From Bordetella genomosp. 8 (GTDB lineage Bacteria; Pseudomonadota; Gammaproteobacteria; Burkholderiales; Burkholderiaceae_B): 64,000 nt of DNA. Under the pieces are notes generated by a model that worked only from the letters and a program-made list of their open reading frames with translations, had not been told where the DNA came from and searched no databases. Shown here piece after piece: positions 17,011-25,369 of this stretch (its first letter is position 1; every line of letters begins with the position of its first letter). The position numbers and the translations under genes are program-made. Location of the stretch: the NCBI RefSeq assembly GCF_002119685.1, contig NZ_CP021108.1:2790001-2854000 (forward strand), written 5' to 3'.

Positions 17011-17763
17011 ATGCAGCGAAGCTATAGAATCGGCCAGATCGTTCCCAGTTCCAACACGACGATGGAAACCGAGATTCCCGCCATGCTGCTGGCGCGCCAG
17101 CAGATCCGGCCGGAGCGTTTCACCTTCCACTCCAGCCGCATGCGCATGAAAAAGGTGGTGAAGGAAGAATTGGCAGCCATGGATGCCGAATCCGACCGCT
17201 GCGCCGTGGAGCTCAGCGACGCCCGCGTGGACGTGCTGGGCTACGCCTGCCTGGTCGCCATCATGGCGATGGGACCGGGCTATCACCGCCAATCGGAGAG
17301 CCGGTTGAAGGCGCATACCGCTGCCAACGGCGCCGATGCGCCTGTGATCACCAGCGCCGGCGCGCTGATCGACGCGCTGGACGTGATCGGCGCGCGCCGC
17401 ATCGCCGTGGTGGCGCCGTACATGAAGCCGCTGACGCAGCTGGTCATCGACTACATCGCCAACGAGGGCTACGAAGTGGTCGACCATCGCGCGCTGGAAA
17501 TTCCGGACAACCTGGAAGTCGGGCGCCACGATCCGTCGCGGCTGCCGGGCATCGTCGCCGGCATGGACCTGTCGCGCGCCGACGCGGTCGTGCTGTCGGC
17601 CTGCGTGCAGATGCCGTCCCTGCCGGTCGTCGCCCAGGTGGAAGCCATGACCGGCAAGCCGGTCATCACCGCGGCCATCGCCACCACCTACGCCATGCTG
17701 AAGTCCCTGGACCTGGAGCGCATCGTGCCGGGCGCCGGCGCCTTGCTGTCGGGCGCATACTGA
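17011..17763 (+). CDS. nicE: Maleate cis-trans isomerase (Asp/Glu racemase superfamily)
   Basis: 250 residues starting at the ATG after an AGGAG site. It has the superfamily signature VPSSNTTMETEIP at the N-terminus and the two catalytic cysteines Cys80 (GYACLV) and Cys198 (LSACVQMPS). Maleate isomerases use these to add to and rotate the double bond, giving fumarate. It is the last chemical step of the nicotinate and picolinate routes (NicE/PicG). Arylmalonate decarboxylase, a relative, has only one of the two cysteines, which argues for isomerase. Gene order here puts it second, 14 bases after the decarboxylase. Confidence 0.85.
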   Translation: MQRSYRIGQIVPSSNTTMETEIPAMLLARQQIRPERFTFHSSRMRMKKVVKEELAAMDAESDRCAVELSDARVDVLGYACLVAIMAMGPGYHRQSESRLKAHTAANGADAPVITSAGALIDALDVIGARRIAVVAPYMKPLTQLVIDYIANEGYEVVDHRALEIPDNLEVGRHDPSRLPGIVAGMDLSRADAVVLSACVQMPSLPVVAQVEAMTGKPVITAAIATTYAMLKSLDLERIVPGAGALLSGAY

Positions 17764-17790
17764 CCGCCGTCACTACGGGAGCCCCGCGAT

Positions 17791-18648
17791 ATGTCCAGCA
17801 CTTTTCGATATGGCGCCAACATCCACGCCAACGGCATCCGCCAGCATTACCTGCGCTACGCGCCCCGCGCGGACGCCTCCGCCGGCACCGCCGACGCGAA
17901 GTCTGCCAGCGGGCCAGATCCCGTCATCATCATTCCCGGCATCACCAGCCCGGCCATCACCTGGGGTTTCGTCGGCGAACGATTCGGGCAGGTCTTCGAC
18001 ACCTATGTGCTGGACGTGCGCGGCCGCGGCATGTCGCAGGCGGGCGATGACCTGGACTATGGCCTGGACGCGCAGGCGGATGACGTGAACGCCTTCGCCC
18101 AGGCGCTGGGCCTGTCGCGCTACAGCCTGGTCGGCCATTCGATGGGCGGACGCATCGCCATCCGCGCGGCCAGCCGGTCCCCGGCCGGCCTGGCGCGCAT
18201 CGTCGCCGTCGATCCGCCCGTGTCCGGACCGGGACGGCGTGCCTATCCGGCGCAGCTGCCCTGGTACGTGGATTCCATCGCCCAGGCGCGCGCCGGCATG
18301 GGGGTGGAAGAGATGCGCAAGTTCTGCCCCACCTGGACGGAAGAACAGCTGCGCCTGCGCGCCGAATGGCTGCATACCTGCGACGAGCGGGCGATACGCC
18401 AGAGCTTCGATGAATTCCATACGCAGGACGTGCACGGCAATCTGCCGGCGGTCGGCGTGCCGCTGATGCTGGTCACGGCCGCGCGCGGCGACGTCGTCAA
18501 GGACGAAGACGTCGCGGAGATCCAGCAGTTGAAGCCCGGCACCTTGCACGTACGCGTGCCGGACGCCGGCCACATGATTCCCTGGGACAACGAGCCGGGC
18601 TTCTACGCCGCGTTCGGCGATTTCCTGGGGGCGCGCCTGCCTGGGTAG
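17791..18648 (+). CDS. nicD: N-formylmaleamate deformylase (alpha/beta hydrolase, NicD/PicE)
   Basis: 285 residues, alpha/beta hydrolase. The triad is Ser117 (GHSMGG), Asp141 (VAVDPP) and His261 (DAGHMIPWD). The spacing of 24 and 120 residues equals that of the triad I recall for Pseudomonas putida NicD (Ser101, Asp125, His245); the 16-residue offset comes from a Ala/Asp/Ser-rich insert near residue 28-42. The enzyme removes formate from N-formylmaleamate, the ring-cleavage product, to give maleamate. The oxyanion motif IIIPGITSPAITWGF is also family-like. It sits between the isomerase and the ring-cleavage dioxygenase. Confidence 0.87.
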   Translation: MSSTFRYGANIHANGIRQHYLRYAPRADASAGTADAKSASGPDPVIIIPGITSPAITWGFVGERFGQVFDTYVLDVRGRGMSQAGDDLDYGLDAQADDVNAFAQALGLSRYSLVGHSMGGRIAIRAASRSPAGLARIVAVDPPVSGPGRRAYPAQLPWYVDSIAQARAGMGVEEMRKFCPTWTEEQLRLRAEWLHTCDERAIRQSFDEFHTQDVHGNLPAVGVPLMLVTAARGDVVKDEDVAEIQQLKPGTLHVRVPDAGHMIPWDNEPGFYAAFGDFLGARLPG

Positions 18649-18713
18649 GCCGCGCGGCGGTGTCCGCGCCGCCGGCCCTATCAGCAACGTGGCAGTGGAT
18701 CGAGGAGCGAACG

Positions 18714-19751
18714 ATGCCAGTAGCCGACTATGAAATGATCCGCGCCTGGAAACAGGTGCTGACGCTGTCGAACCTGCGCGCCGGCCAGGCCGTCACGATA
18801 CTGACGGGCGCGGCCACGCACCCGCAGACCCTGGCCACGGCCTTGATCGCCTGCCAGGACATGGGGGCGGTGGTCAATCGCCTGGACCTGCCGCCGGTCA
18901 ACGGTGAAAAGGCCCTGAGCCGCGATGCCTTGGCCTACCTGGGCACCACCCCCTTGACCGGCAACAAGGCGGCAATGGCGGCGCTGAAGGCCAGCGATCT
19001 GGTGCTGGACCTGATGACGCTGCTGTTTTCCCCCGAGCAGCATGAGATCCTGCAGGGCGGCACCAAGATCCTGCTGGCGGTCGAGCCGCCGGAGGTCCTG
19101 GCGCGCCTGGTGCCCACCGAAGGCGACCGCGGGCGGGTGCAGGCGGCCGCGCGCCGCGTACAGGCCGCCAAACGAATGACGGTGACCTCGGCCGCCGGCA
19201 CCTCGCTGGTATGCCCGCTGGGCGAATTTCCGACGATCTGCGAATACGGCTTCGTCGACGAGCCCGGCCGTTGGGACCATTGGCCCAGCGGTTTCGTGCT
19301 GACTTTTCCGGACGAGGGTGGGGCCAACGGCACCATCGTCATCGATCGCGGCGACATCGTGCTGCCGCAGAAATCCTATGTGGCCGATCCCATCGTGCTC
19401 ACGGTGGAAAACGGCTACGCCACCCGCATCGAAGGGGGTGTCGACGCCGAACTGCTGCGCACCTATATGGCGACCTTCAACGATCCCGAAGCCTATGCGA
19501 TTTCGCATATAGGCTGGGGACTGCAGCCGCGCGCGCACTGGAGCACCCTGGCGATGTACGACCGCGAGGCCACGCTGGGCATGGACGCGCGCGCCTACGA
19601 GGGCAATTTCCTGTTCTCGCTGGGACCCAACAACGAGGCCGGCGGTTCGCGCACTACGGCATGCCACATCGATATTCCCTTGCGCCGCTGCACGGTAAGC
19701 CTGGATGGCCAGGAAGTGGTGCGGGATGGCAAGGTTGTGAACGAGGCCTGA
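18714..19751 (+). CDS. nicX: 2,5-dihydroxypyridine 5,6-dioxygenase (NicX/PicD)
   Basis: 345 residues from the ATG preceded by GAGGAG. This is the M29-aminopeptidase-like mononuclear iron dioxygenase. His265 (AISHIGWG), His318 and Asp320 (ACHIDIP) fall at the same residue numbers as the Fe(II) ligands described for P. putida NicX, and Glu177 and His189 also fall at positions conserved there. It opens 2,5-dihydroxypyridine between C5 and C6 to N-formylmaleamate. Generic annotation could call it a leucyl aminopeptidase, but the ligand match and the neighbours argue against this. It is central to the whole cluster because it fixes the pathway intermediate. Confidence 0.92.
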   Translation: MPVADYEMIRAWKQVLTLSNLRAGQAVTILTGAATHPQTLATALIACQDMGAVVNRLDLPPVNGEKALSRDALAYLGTTPLTGNKAAMAALKASDLVLDLMTLLFSPEQHEILQGGTKILLAVEPPEVLARLVPTEGDRGRVQAAARRVQAAKRMTVTSAAGTSLVCPLGEFPTICEYGFVDEPGRWDHWPSGFVLTFPDEGGANGTIVIDRGDIVLPQKSYVADPIVLTVENGYATRIEGGVDAELLRTYMATFNDPEAYAISHIGWGLQPRAHWSTLAMYDREATLGMDARAYEGNFLFSLGPNNEAGGSRTTACHIDIPLRRCTVSLDGQEVVRDGKVVNEA

Positions 19752-19767
19752 GGCGGGGGAACGAAGC

Positions 19768-20391
19768 ATGGAAAGCAAAGAGCAGACATACCAAAGGCAA
19801 GGCTTCGGCGCGGCGCTGCAACCCCGTCCACCCTATGGCCTGCTGATCGTCGACCTGGTGAACGGATTCGCCGATCCTGCCGTATTCGGCGGCGGCAATA
19901 TCCCGCAGGCCATCGCCAACACCGTGCCCTTGCTGGACCACGCGCGCCGGCAGGGCTGGGCCATCGCCCACACCCGTATCGTCTACGCCGACGACGGCGC
20001 GGATTCGAACATCTTCAGCATCAAGGTGCCGGGCATGCTGACGCTGAAGGAACACGATCCGCGCAGCGCCATCGTGCCGGAACTCGCGCCGCGCAACGGC
20101 GAGCTGGTGGTGCGCAAGACCGTGCCCTCGGCATTCTTCGGCACCGGCCTGTCCGCCTGGCTGGCCCAGCGGGGCGTACAGACCTTGCTGGTCGCGGGTG
20201 CGGTGACCAGCGGCTGCGTGCGTGCCAGCGTGGTCGATGCCATGCAATACGGCTTCCGCCCCCTGGTCGTATCGGATTGCGTAGGCGACCGCGCCCTGGG
20301 GCCCCACGATGCCAATCTGTTCGACATGGAACAGAAATACGCGACCGTGATGACCCGCGACCAGGCGCTGGCCGCGATCGCCGCCGCCTAG
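19768..20391 (+). CDS. nicF: Maleamate amidohydrolase (isochorismatase fold, NicF/PicF)
   Basis: 207 residues. The cysteine-hydrolase triad is Asp29 (IVDLVNGF), Lys117 (VVRKTVPSAFF) and Cys150 (VTSGCVRAS), the same numbering as reported for the Bordetella bronchiseptica NicF structure. It hydrolyses maleamate to maleate and ammonia. It is the last gene of the plus-strand operon and its stop codon shares four bases (CTAG) with the stop of the convergent Rieske small-subunit gene, leaving no room for a terminator between the operons. Confidence 0.92.
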   Translation: MESKEQTYQRQGFGAALQPRPPYGLLIVDLVNGFADPAVFGGGNIPQAIANTVPLLDHARRQGWAIAHTRIVYADDGADSNIFSIKVPGMLTLKEHDPRSAIVPELAPRNGELVVRKTVPSAFFGTGLSAWLAQRGVQTLLVAGAVTSGCVRASVVDAMQYGFRPLVVSDCVGDRALGPHDANLFDMEQKYATVMTRDQALAAIAAA

Positions 20392-20903
20392 ACCGGATAC
20401 ACCAGATCGTTGGCCAGGATCTCGTTGTCGTAGATCACCTGGCGTTCCTTCAGCTTCAGCACGCCGTCCACGTAGGTGAAGACGTCGTGATAGAAGCCGG
20501 CCAGGTGCAGCGTGGTGGGGCCTTCGACCAGGGTCTGCATCAGCAGGAAGGACGATTGTGCCTCTATCCCCGCTTCGGACTCTTCCAGTACCCGCGTGTT
20601 GGTCACCAGATGGCGCATATAGCGCGGGGCGAACATCTGCGTGCGCGATATGGCGACGGCGCGGTCCTGCATCATGTCGCGGCCTTCCGCATATACCAGG
20701 CCGACCAGCAGCCCGCGGTCGGCGTTCTCGCGCGAGGTCACGCGGTACAAGCCGTCTTCGGTGAAGAACTCCGGCCAGCTTTCGATCTGATTGGCATCCA
20801 GCGCGGCGCAGTAGTCGGCGTGGAACTCCTCGATGTGCTGGCGCAGCTCGACGGAGCGGGCCAGGTCGATGCGGCGGGCGGCATGGGCAAAACTCGTTTT
20901 CAT
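20388..20903 (-). CDS. Ring-hydroxylating oxygenase small (beta) subunit
   Basis: 171 residues from the ATG at 20903, preceded by AGGA; a TTG nine codons upstream could also start it. The SnoaL-like/NTF2 fold of aromatic dioxygenase beta subunits is recognisable (ELRQHIEEFHADYCAALD, GFYHDVFTYVDGVLKLKERQVIYDNE). It carries no metal and supports the alpha subunit. It follows the large-subunit gene by 23 bases. With the ferredoxin and reductase upstream this makes a four-component Rieske oxygenase, the arrangement described for 6-hydroxypicolinate 3-monooxygenase (PicB) of Alcaligenes. Confidence 0.88.
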   Translation of the reverse strand: MKTSFAHAARRIDLARSVELRQHIEEFHADYCAALDANQIESWPEFFTEDGLYRVTSRENADRGLLVGLVYAEGRDMMQDRAVAISRTQMFAPRYMRHLVTNTRVLEESEAGIEAQSSFLLMQTLVEGPTTLHLAGFYHDVFTYVDGVLKLKERQVIYDNEILANDLVYPV

Positions 20904-20926
20904 TCTGCTGATTCCTGCTTGATTGA

Positions 20927-22216
20927 TCAAAGTCCCATGACCGAGCGGTAGTAGGCATACATGGACCGGATCGCCGCTTCCGATATCAAGGTATTCGACG
21001 TGCCGAGCTTGTTGGATTCGAGTTTCAGCACGTTCATATCGGTGGTCGAGCGGCGCACGCCTTCCTGCACGAACTTCATCGCCTCGTTGTCCTCCAGTCC
21101 CAGGAAGCCGGCCGGTCCCATCAGGTTGCCCTGGCGCAGGCGATGGCGGGTCATCTCCGGCGTGTCGTCCTCATAGCCGAACATGGTCCATTGCATGATC
21201 ATGCTGTCCGGCCCGTTCGGAACGATGTGGCGCACGCCCAGCGTATTCATTTCACGCTGCACGATCAGGTTGGGCCAGATGGTCTGCATGGTGACCGACC
21301 AGGGCGAATCGAATTCTTTGACGAACTCCAGGAAGCGGTCGTCGCGCAAGCGCAGGCCGTCATGGAAGGACCGCATTTCCTTCTTGTTCTCTTCGCTGAC
21401 GCTGGCGTACTTGTCCTCGCTCTTGGCCGACGCCATGGTGCCGTGCCGGCCGTGCACGCCGTCCACCAGCATGGCGGACTTGTTGCCGGCGACCAGCAGG
21501 CCAAAGACCACCAGGAAGGAATGCAGCAGCGTGGCGTGGTAGGGATCCTTCAGGTTTTCGTGATACATCTTCCAGTTGCAGGGCAACTCGTTGCGGTAGT
21601 AGCCCAGTATTTTCAGCGGCTTGCCCGGGAAGACGGTATCGAAGTCGGCCAGGATCTCCGGCGTCAGGTATTCGTCGATCGGCTCGACGTCGGCCACGTA
21701 CGACGCGAAGACCACGCCGTGGCGCGTGGTCACGTGCAGCCGCCGCAGCCCGTGGTCGTCATTGCGGAAGTCCTTGGGCATGCCGCCTTCCTTGTTGACG
21801 CCGCGCTTGAAGGGGATGCCTTGCAGATTGCCCTTCAGGTCATATGACCATTGATGGTAGGGACATACGAACTCCTTGGTATTGCCCTGCGAATTGCGGC
21901 AGAACTCGGCGCCGCGGTGGGCGCAGCGGTTCTCGAAGACGTGGATGGAGCCGTCGTCCGCGCGCGAGACCACCACGGGCGTGGGCCCCACGTAGGATCG
22001 CTTGTAGTCGCCGGGATTGGGGATTTCCGCTTCCAGCGCGACATAGTTCCAGCTGCGCCCGCGAAAGATCCGCTCCATCTCGCGTTCGTAGATCGCGTTG
22101 CTGGTGTAGATCCAGTCAGGGATGGCATGCAGGGCATCTTCGGGCCAGCTGCATTGCGCCAGCTCGGCGTCCTTGGCGGCGTCCGTGCGGCCGATCACGG
22201 TTTGGGATTGGTACAT
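20927..22216 (-). CDS. Rieske ring-hydroxylating oxygenase large (alpha) subunit
   Basis: 429 residues. The Rieske [2Fe-2S] ligands are Cys98, His100, Cys118 and His121 (CAHRG ... CPYHQW). The mononuclear iron site is Asp224-x2-His227-x4-His232 (LKDPYHATLLHSF) with Asp376 (GLEDNEA) as likely third ligand. It resembles alpha subunits acting on carboxylated or hydroxylated rings, such as anthranilate and salicylate oxygenases. In context it should hydroxylate the 6-hydroxy pyridine carboxylate at C3. An AAGGAG site precedes its ATG. Rieske enzymes often add two oxygens, but here a monohydroxylation is needed, as proposed for PicB. Confidence 0.9.
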   Translation of the reverse strand: MYQSQTVIGRTDAAKDAELAQCSWPEDALHAIPDWIYTSNAIYEREMERIFRGRSWNYVALEAEIPNPGDYKRSYVGPTPVVVSRADDGSIHVFENRCAHRGAEFCRNSQGNTKEFVCPYHQWSYDLKGNLQGIPFKRGVNKEGGMPKDFRNDDHGLRRLHVTTRHGVVFASYVADVEPIDEYLTPEILADFDTVFPGKPLKILGYYRNELPCNWKMYHENLKDPYHATLLHSFLVVFGLLVAGNKSAMLVDGVHGRHGTMASAKSEDKYASVSEENKKEMRSFHDGLRLRDDRFLEFVKEFDSPWSVTMQTIWPNLIVQREMNTLGVRHIVPNGPDSMIMQWTMFGYEDDTPEMTRHRLRQGNLMGPAGFLGLEDNEAMKFVQEGVRRSTTDMNVLKLESNKLGTSNTLISEAAIRSMYAYYRSVMGL

Positions 22217-22252
22217 ATAAGCTCCTTGCGCGATGCATGACGCCGGCTTGGT

Positions 22253-23533
22253 TCAAGCCGGCGTGGCGGCCTGCTGGCAGGCCTTGATCCAGGGTTTCAG
22301 GGTGACGTTCACGTCAGCGAAGCTGCCGGGGTCGATACGGATACCGCGTTCGAACAGGACGCGCAGCTGGCGCAGATCCGCCGCCGCGTTGATGGCGACG
22401 CCGTGCACCGGTACGCCGTCGCGATGGCCCAGCCAGACAAGTTTGGGCGCGCTGTCTTCGGGCATGGCCGATCCGCGACACACGTAGGCGAGTCCCGCTA
22501 CCGGCATGCCCAGCATCTGGATGTTGCAGCCGAACTGGTCGGTCCAGAACCAGGGGTAGGGCGCGGGCGGAGGATCCGCGTCCAGCATCGCGGCGGCGGC
22601 GACGCGGGCCTGTTCGTTGGCGTTCTGCCAGGATTCCAGCCGCGCGTGGCGGCCCAGCAGATCGCGATGCTGGCTGGCGCAATCGCCGATGGCCAGAACG
22701 TGTGGATCGGCGGTGCGGCAATGGGCGTCGACGCGTATGCCGCCGTTGTCGGCATCGATCTCCAGTCCGGCCGCGCGTGCCAGCGCGACGTCGGGTTGCA
22801 GGCCGACCGCGACGACGATGGCGTCGGCCGGCAAGGCGACGCCGCTGTCCAGCGATAGGCCGCCCGCGGGCGCATCGGGCGTGGGAGGCAGTATCGCCGC
22901 GATACGCGCGCTCAGGTGCAGCCTGGCGCCCAATGCGGCGGCGCGCGCGGCCAGCCAGGCGGCGAGCGGGGCGGGCAGGGCGTTGGGCAGCAGCCGGTCG
23001 GCGCTTTCGACTACTGCCACGTCGGCGCCGCTCTCCAGCGCGGTGGACGCGATTTCCAGGCCGAGAAAGCCGCCGCCGACCACGGCCACGCGGGCGCCCG
23101 CGCGCAGGCAGGCGCGCAGGCCGCGCGCGTCGTCCAGCGTGCGCACGTAGTGCACGCCGGGCATGCCGGGCGGCAGGGAAGGCAGCGTCCGCGCCTGGCC
23201 GCCGGTCGCCAGCAGGCAACGGTCGTAGGGCAACCGGGCCCCGTTCGACAGGCTGATCCGGCGCTCGGTACGGTCCAGCGCAAGCACTTCGACACCGCGC
23301 AGCAGGGTGATGTCCTGCTCCGCGTAATAGGCCTCCGCATGGATAGCCGCGGCGGCTTCCGCCGCCGCGTCGCGCAGCACGGCCTTGGACAAGGGCGGGC
23401 GTTCATACGGCGGATGGAATTCGCGGCCGACCAGCGTCAGCTTTCCCGCATAGCCCTGCGTGCGCAGGGCTGCCGCGGCCATGGCGCCACCCTGGCCGGC
23501 GCCGATGATCACGATGGAGTCGGGGGCAGCCAT
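22253..23533 (-). CDS. FAD-dependent ferredoxin reductase of the Rieske oxygenase
   Basis: 426 residues from MAAPDSIVIIGAGQGG. The FAD motif GAGQGG is at residues 11-16 and the NAD motif VAVVGGGFLGLE around 145-160; the second FAD block ends in LAIGDCAS. The C-terminal dimerisation-like domain matches BphA4/CndA-type reductases. It moves electrons from NADH to the Rieske ferredoxin encoded four bases upstream. The gene order ferredoxin, reductase, alpha, beta on the minus strand runs away from the shared operator region. Confidence 0.9.
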   Translation of the reverse strand: MAAPDSIVIIGAGQGGAMAAAALRTQGYAGKLTLVGREFHPPYERPPLSKAVLRDAAAEAAAAIHAEAYYAEQDITLLRGVEVLALDRTERRISLSNGARLPYDRCLLATGGQARTLPSLPPGMPGVHYVRTLDDARGLRACLRAGARVAVVGGGFLGLEIASTALESGADVAVVESADRLLPNALPAPLAAWLAARAAALGARLHLSARIAAILPPTPDAPAGGLSLDSGVALPADAIVVAVGLQPDVALARAAGLEIDADNGGIRVDAHCRTADPHVLAIGDCASQHRDLLGRHARLESWQNANEQARVAAAAMLDADPPPAPYPWFWTDQFGCNIQMLGMPVAGLAYVCRGSAMPEDSAPKLVWLGHRDGVPVHGVAINAAADLRQLRVLFERGIRIDPGSFADVNVTLKPWIKACQQAATPA

Positions 23534-23537
23534 GCGT

Positions 23538-23849
23538 TCACTCGGAAACGTCGGCAAGCACGTCGTTGCCTTCCACCTTGACGGGGTAGATCTGGATATC
23601 GCGCGTGGCGGGCGCGCACATCGCCTTGCCGGTGCGGATGTCGAAGCGCGCCTGGTGCAGCGGGCATTCGATACAGCCATCTTCCAGATAGCCATCCGAC
23701 AGCAGCGCGTAGGCATGCGTGCATACGTTGTCGGATACGAAGAATTCGCCCTCGCTGCGATAGAGCGCCAATTGCTTGCCGCCGGCTTCGACCGCCATCA
23801 CCTCATCGTCTTCCAGCGCGTCCGTCGATGCGATTTTCATCCAGTTCAT
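23538..23849 (-). CDS. Rieske-type ferredoxin of the oxygenase
   Basis: 103 residues. The Rieske cluster ligands are Cys43, His45, Cys62 and His65 (CTH ... CPLH). Small and soluble, with no signal peptide, it is the electron carrier between the reductase and the alpha subunit. Started at MNWMKIAST; an internal Met4 is possible. The MarR box nearest to it ends only ten bases before the start codon, so it overlaps the ribosome-binding zone or the transcript start. First gene of the minus-strand Rieske operon. Confidence 0.9.
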   Translation of the reverse strand: MNWMKIASTDALEDDEVMAVEAGGKQLALYRSEGEFFVSDNVCTHAYALLSDGYLEDGCIECPLHQARFDIRTGKAMCAPATRDIQIYPVKVEGNDVLADVSE

Positions 23850-23858
23850 ATCATTCTC

Positions 23859-23894
23859 GTCAGTATGCTGAGTAATTGTTGTCAGTGTACTGCT
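23859..23894. promoter_or_regulatory. Paired MarR operators of the Rieske operon
   Basis: GTCAGTATGCTGAG (23859-23872) and GTCAGTGTACTGCT (23881-23894) match the cluster palindrome GTCAGTATACTGAC at 12 and 11 of 14 positions. Centres are 22 bp apart. They face the minus-strand ferredoxin-oxygenase operon within a 388-base intergenic region that serves both directions; nothing else recognisable lies in the middle of that region. Confidence 0.8.
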
Positions 23895-24132
23895 CATAAA
23901 AAGCCGCGCATTCCTAGGGATTTCCCTGGCTCTCGCGCAAACGTCGGGCAGGCGTCGGACGGCGCGCCGCGAACAGGCGCGCGATGAAGGGAAAACCCTG
24001 TATTTACGTGGTCTGGCGTGGTGCGCTGATGTGCCGCCACGGCGCATCGATGAGCCATTCTGGCGCATACATGGCGGGCCTCGCGGCGTCGTCGGCATAC
24101 TCGGGTAATCATCGTTGACACTCCAAAATTCT

Positions 24133-24166
24133 CTCAGTATGCTGACTAACAAGTCAGTGTACTTAC
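24133..24166. promoter_or_regulatory. Paired MarR operators of the transport/molybdenum-hydroxylase operon
   Basis: CTCAGTATGCTGAC (24133-24146) and GTCAGTGTACTTAC (24153-24166) repeat the cluster palindrome with centres exactly 20 bp apart, the same geometry as upstream of the decarboxylase operon. They lie 72 bases before the TRAP binding-protein start. Confidence 0.82.
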
Positions 24167-24237
24167 GTTTTTTTCAACGTAGTCGCGCACGTCCGGATGC
24201 GATGTGCCCACGGTCAATGAGTCCAGGAGCCAGAGTT

Positions 24238-25341
24238 ATGCAACGACGCCGTTTTCTTACGCAGGCTGCAGGGGCCGCGGGCGCGGGTTTGGCGGCGGTC
24301 GCCGCGCCCGCGGTGGCGCAGGCCAATCCTTCCGTGCGCTGGCGCATGTCCACCAGCTGGCCCAAGAGCCTCGACACCATCTACGGTTCGGCCGATGAGA
24401 TGTGCAAGCGCGTCGCGCAACTGACCGACAACAAATTCGAGATCCGCGCGTTTCCTGGCGGCGAGCTGGTGCCGCCCGCGCAGAACATGGACGCCGTCAG
24501 CAACGGAACGGTGGAGTGCAATCATGTGCTGAGCACGGCGTACATAGGCAAGAACACCGCATTGACCTTCGACACCGGCCTGTCCTTCGGCCTGAACGCG
24601 CGCCAGCACAATGCGTGGATCCACTATGGCGGTGGGCTGGAACAGTTGCGGACGCTGTACAAGAAGTACAACATCGTCAACCACGTCTGCGGCAACGTCG
24701 GCGTGCAGATGGGGGGCTGGTACCGCAAGGAAATCAAGTCGGTCGCCGACCTGAAGGGCCTGAACATGCGTATCGGCGGGATCGGCGGCATGGTGCTGTC
24801 CAAGCTGGGCGCGGTGCCGCAGCAGATTCCGCCGGGCGACATCTATCCGGCCCTGGAAAAGGGCACCATCGACGCCGCGGAATGGATAGGCCCGTACGAC
24901 GACGCCAAGCTGGGCTTCAACAAGGTCGCGCCTTTCTATTACTCGCCGGGGTGGTTCGAAGGCAGCGCATCCATTACCAGCATGGTGCACGACAAAGCCT
25001 GGGAAGCGCTGCCGGCTTCCTACAAGGCGGCGTTCGAATGCGCGGCGGGCGAGCAGACCATGCGCATGCTGGCCAACTACGACGCCCGCAATCCGCAGGC
25101 GCTGCGCGGCCTGATCGCCAACGGCGCCAAGGTGCGTTATTTTCCCAAGGAAGTGATGGATGCCGTCTACAAGGCATCGCAGGAATTGTGGGAAGAGCTG
25201 TCCGCGAACAATCCCGACTTCAAGGCCTTGTACCCCGGCTGGAAGAAATTCCAGCAGGACGAGGCGGGTTGGTTCCGTGTGGCGGAAAGCGCCCTGGACA
25301 ACTACACCTTCGCCGAGGTGGCAAGGACGCAGTCCAAGTAA
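24238..25341 (+). CDS. TRAP transporter substrate-binding protein (DctP, TakP-like)
   Basis: 367 residues. A twin-arginine-like signal (RRRFLTQAAGAAGAGLAAVAAPAVAQA) precedes the mature start VRWRMSTSWPKSLDTIYG, which resembles the 2-oxo-acid binder TakP rather than classic DctP. The large aromatic/carboxylate-binding core is intact. An AGGAG lies ten bases before the ATG. It begins the plus-strand operon controlled by the paired MarR boxes, so the ligand is probably the pyridine carboxylate. Its membrane partners DctQ and DctM are not next to it but about 7 kb downstream in the same direction. Confidence 0.87.
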   Translation: MQRRRFLTQAAGAAGAGLAAVAAPAVAQANPSVRWRMSTSWPKSLDTIYGSADEMCKRVAQLTDNKFEIRAFPGGELVPPAQNMDAVSNGTVECNHVLSTAYIGKNTALTFDTGLSFGLNARQHNAWIHYGGGLEQLRTLYKKYNIVNHVCGNVGVQMGGWYRKEIKSVADLKGLNMRIGGIGGMVLSKLGAVPQQIPPGDIYPALEKGTIDAAEWIGPYDDAKLGFNKVAPFYYSPGWFEGSASITSMVHDKAWEALPASYKAAFECAAGEQTMRMLANYDARNPQALRGLIANGAKVRYFPKEVMDAVYKASQELWEELSANNPDFKALYPGWKKFQQDEAGWFRVAESALDNYTFAEVARTQSK

Positions 25342-25369
25342 GCGGAAGCATGCGGCATAGGGGAACAGA

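Noticed and set aside
18714..19751. Leucyl aminopeptidase (M29) for the gene at 18.7 kb
   Set aside because: The iron ligands His265, His318 and Asp320 of the 2,5-dihydroxypyridine dioxygenase are conserved at identical positions and the neighbours supply the pathway.
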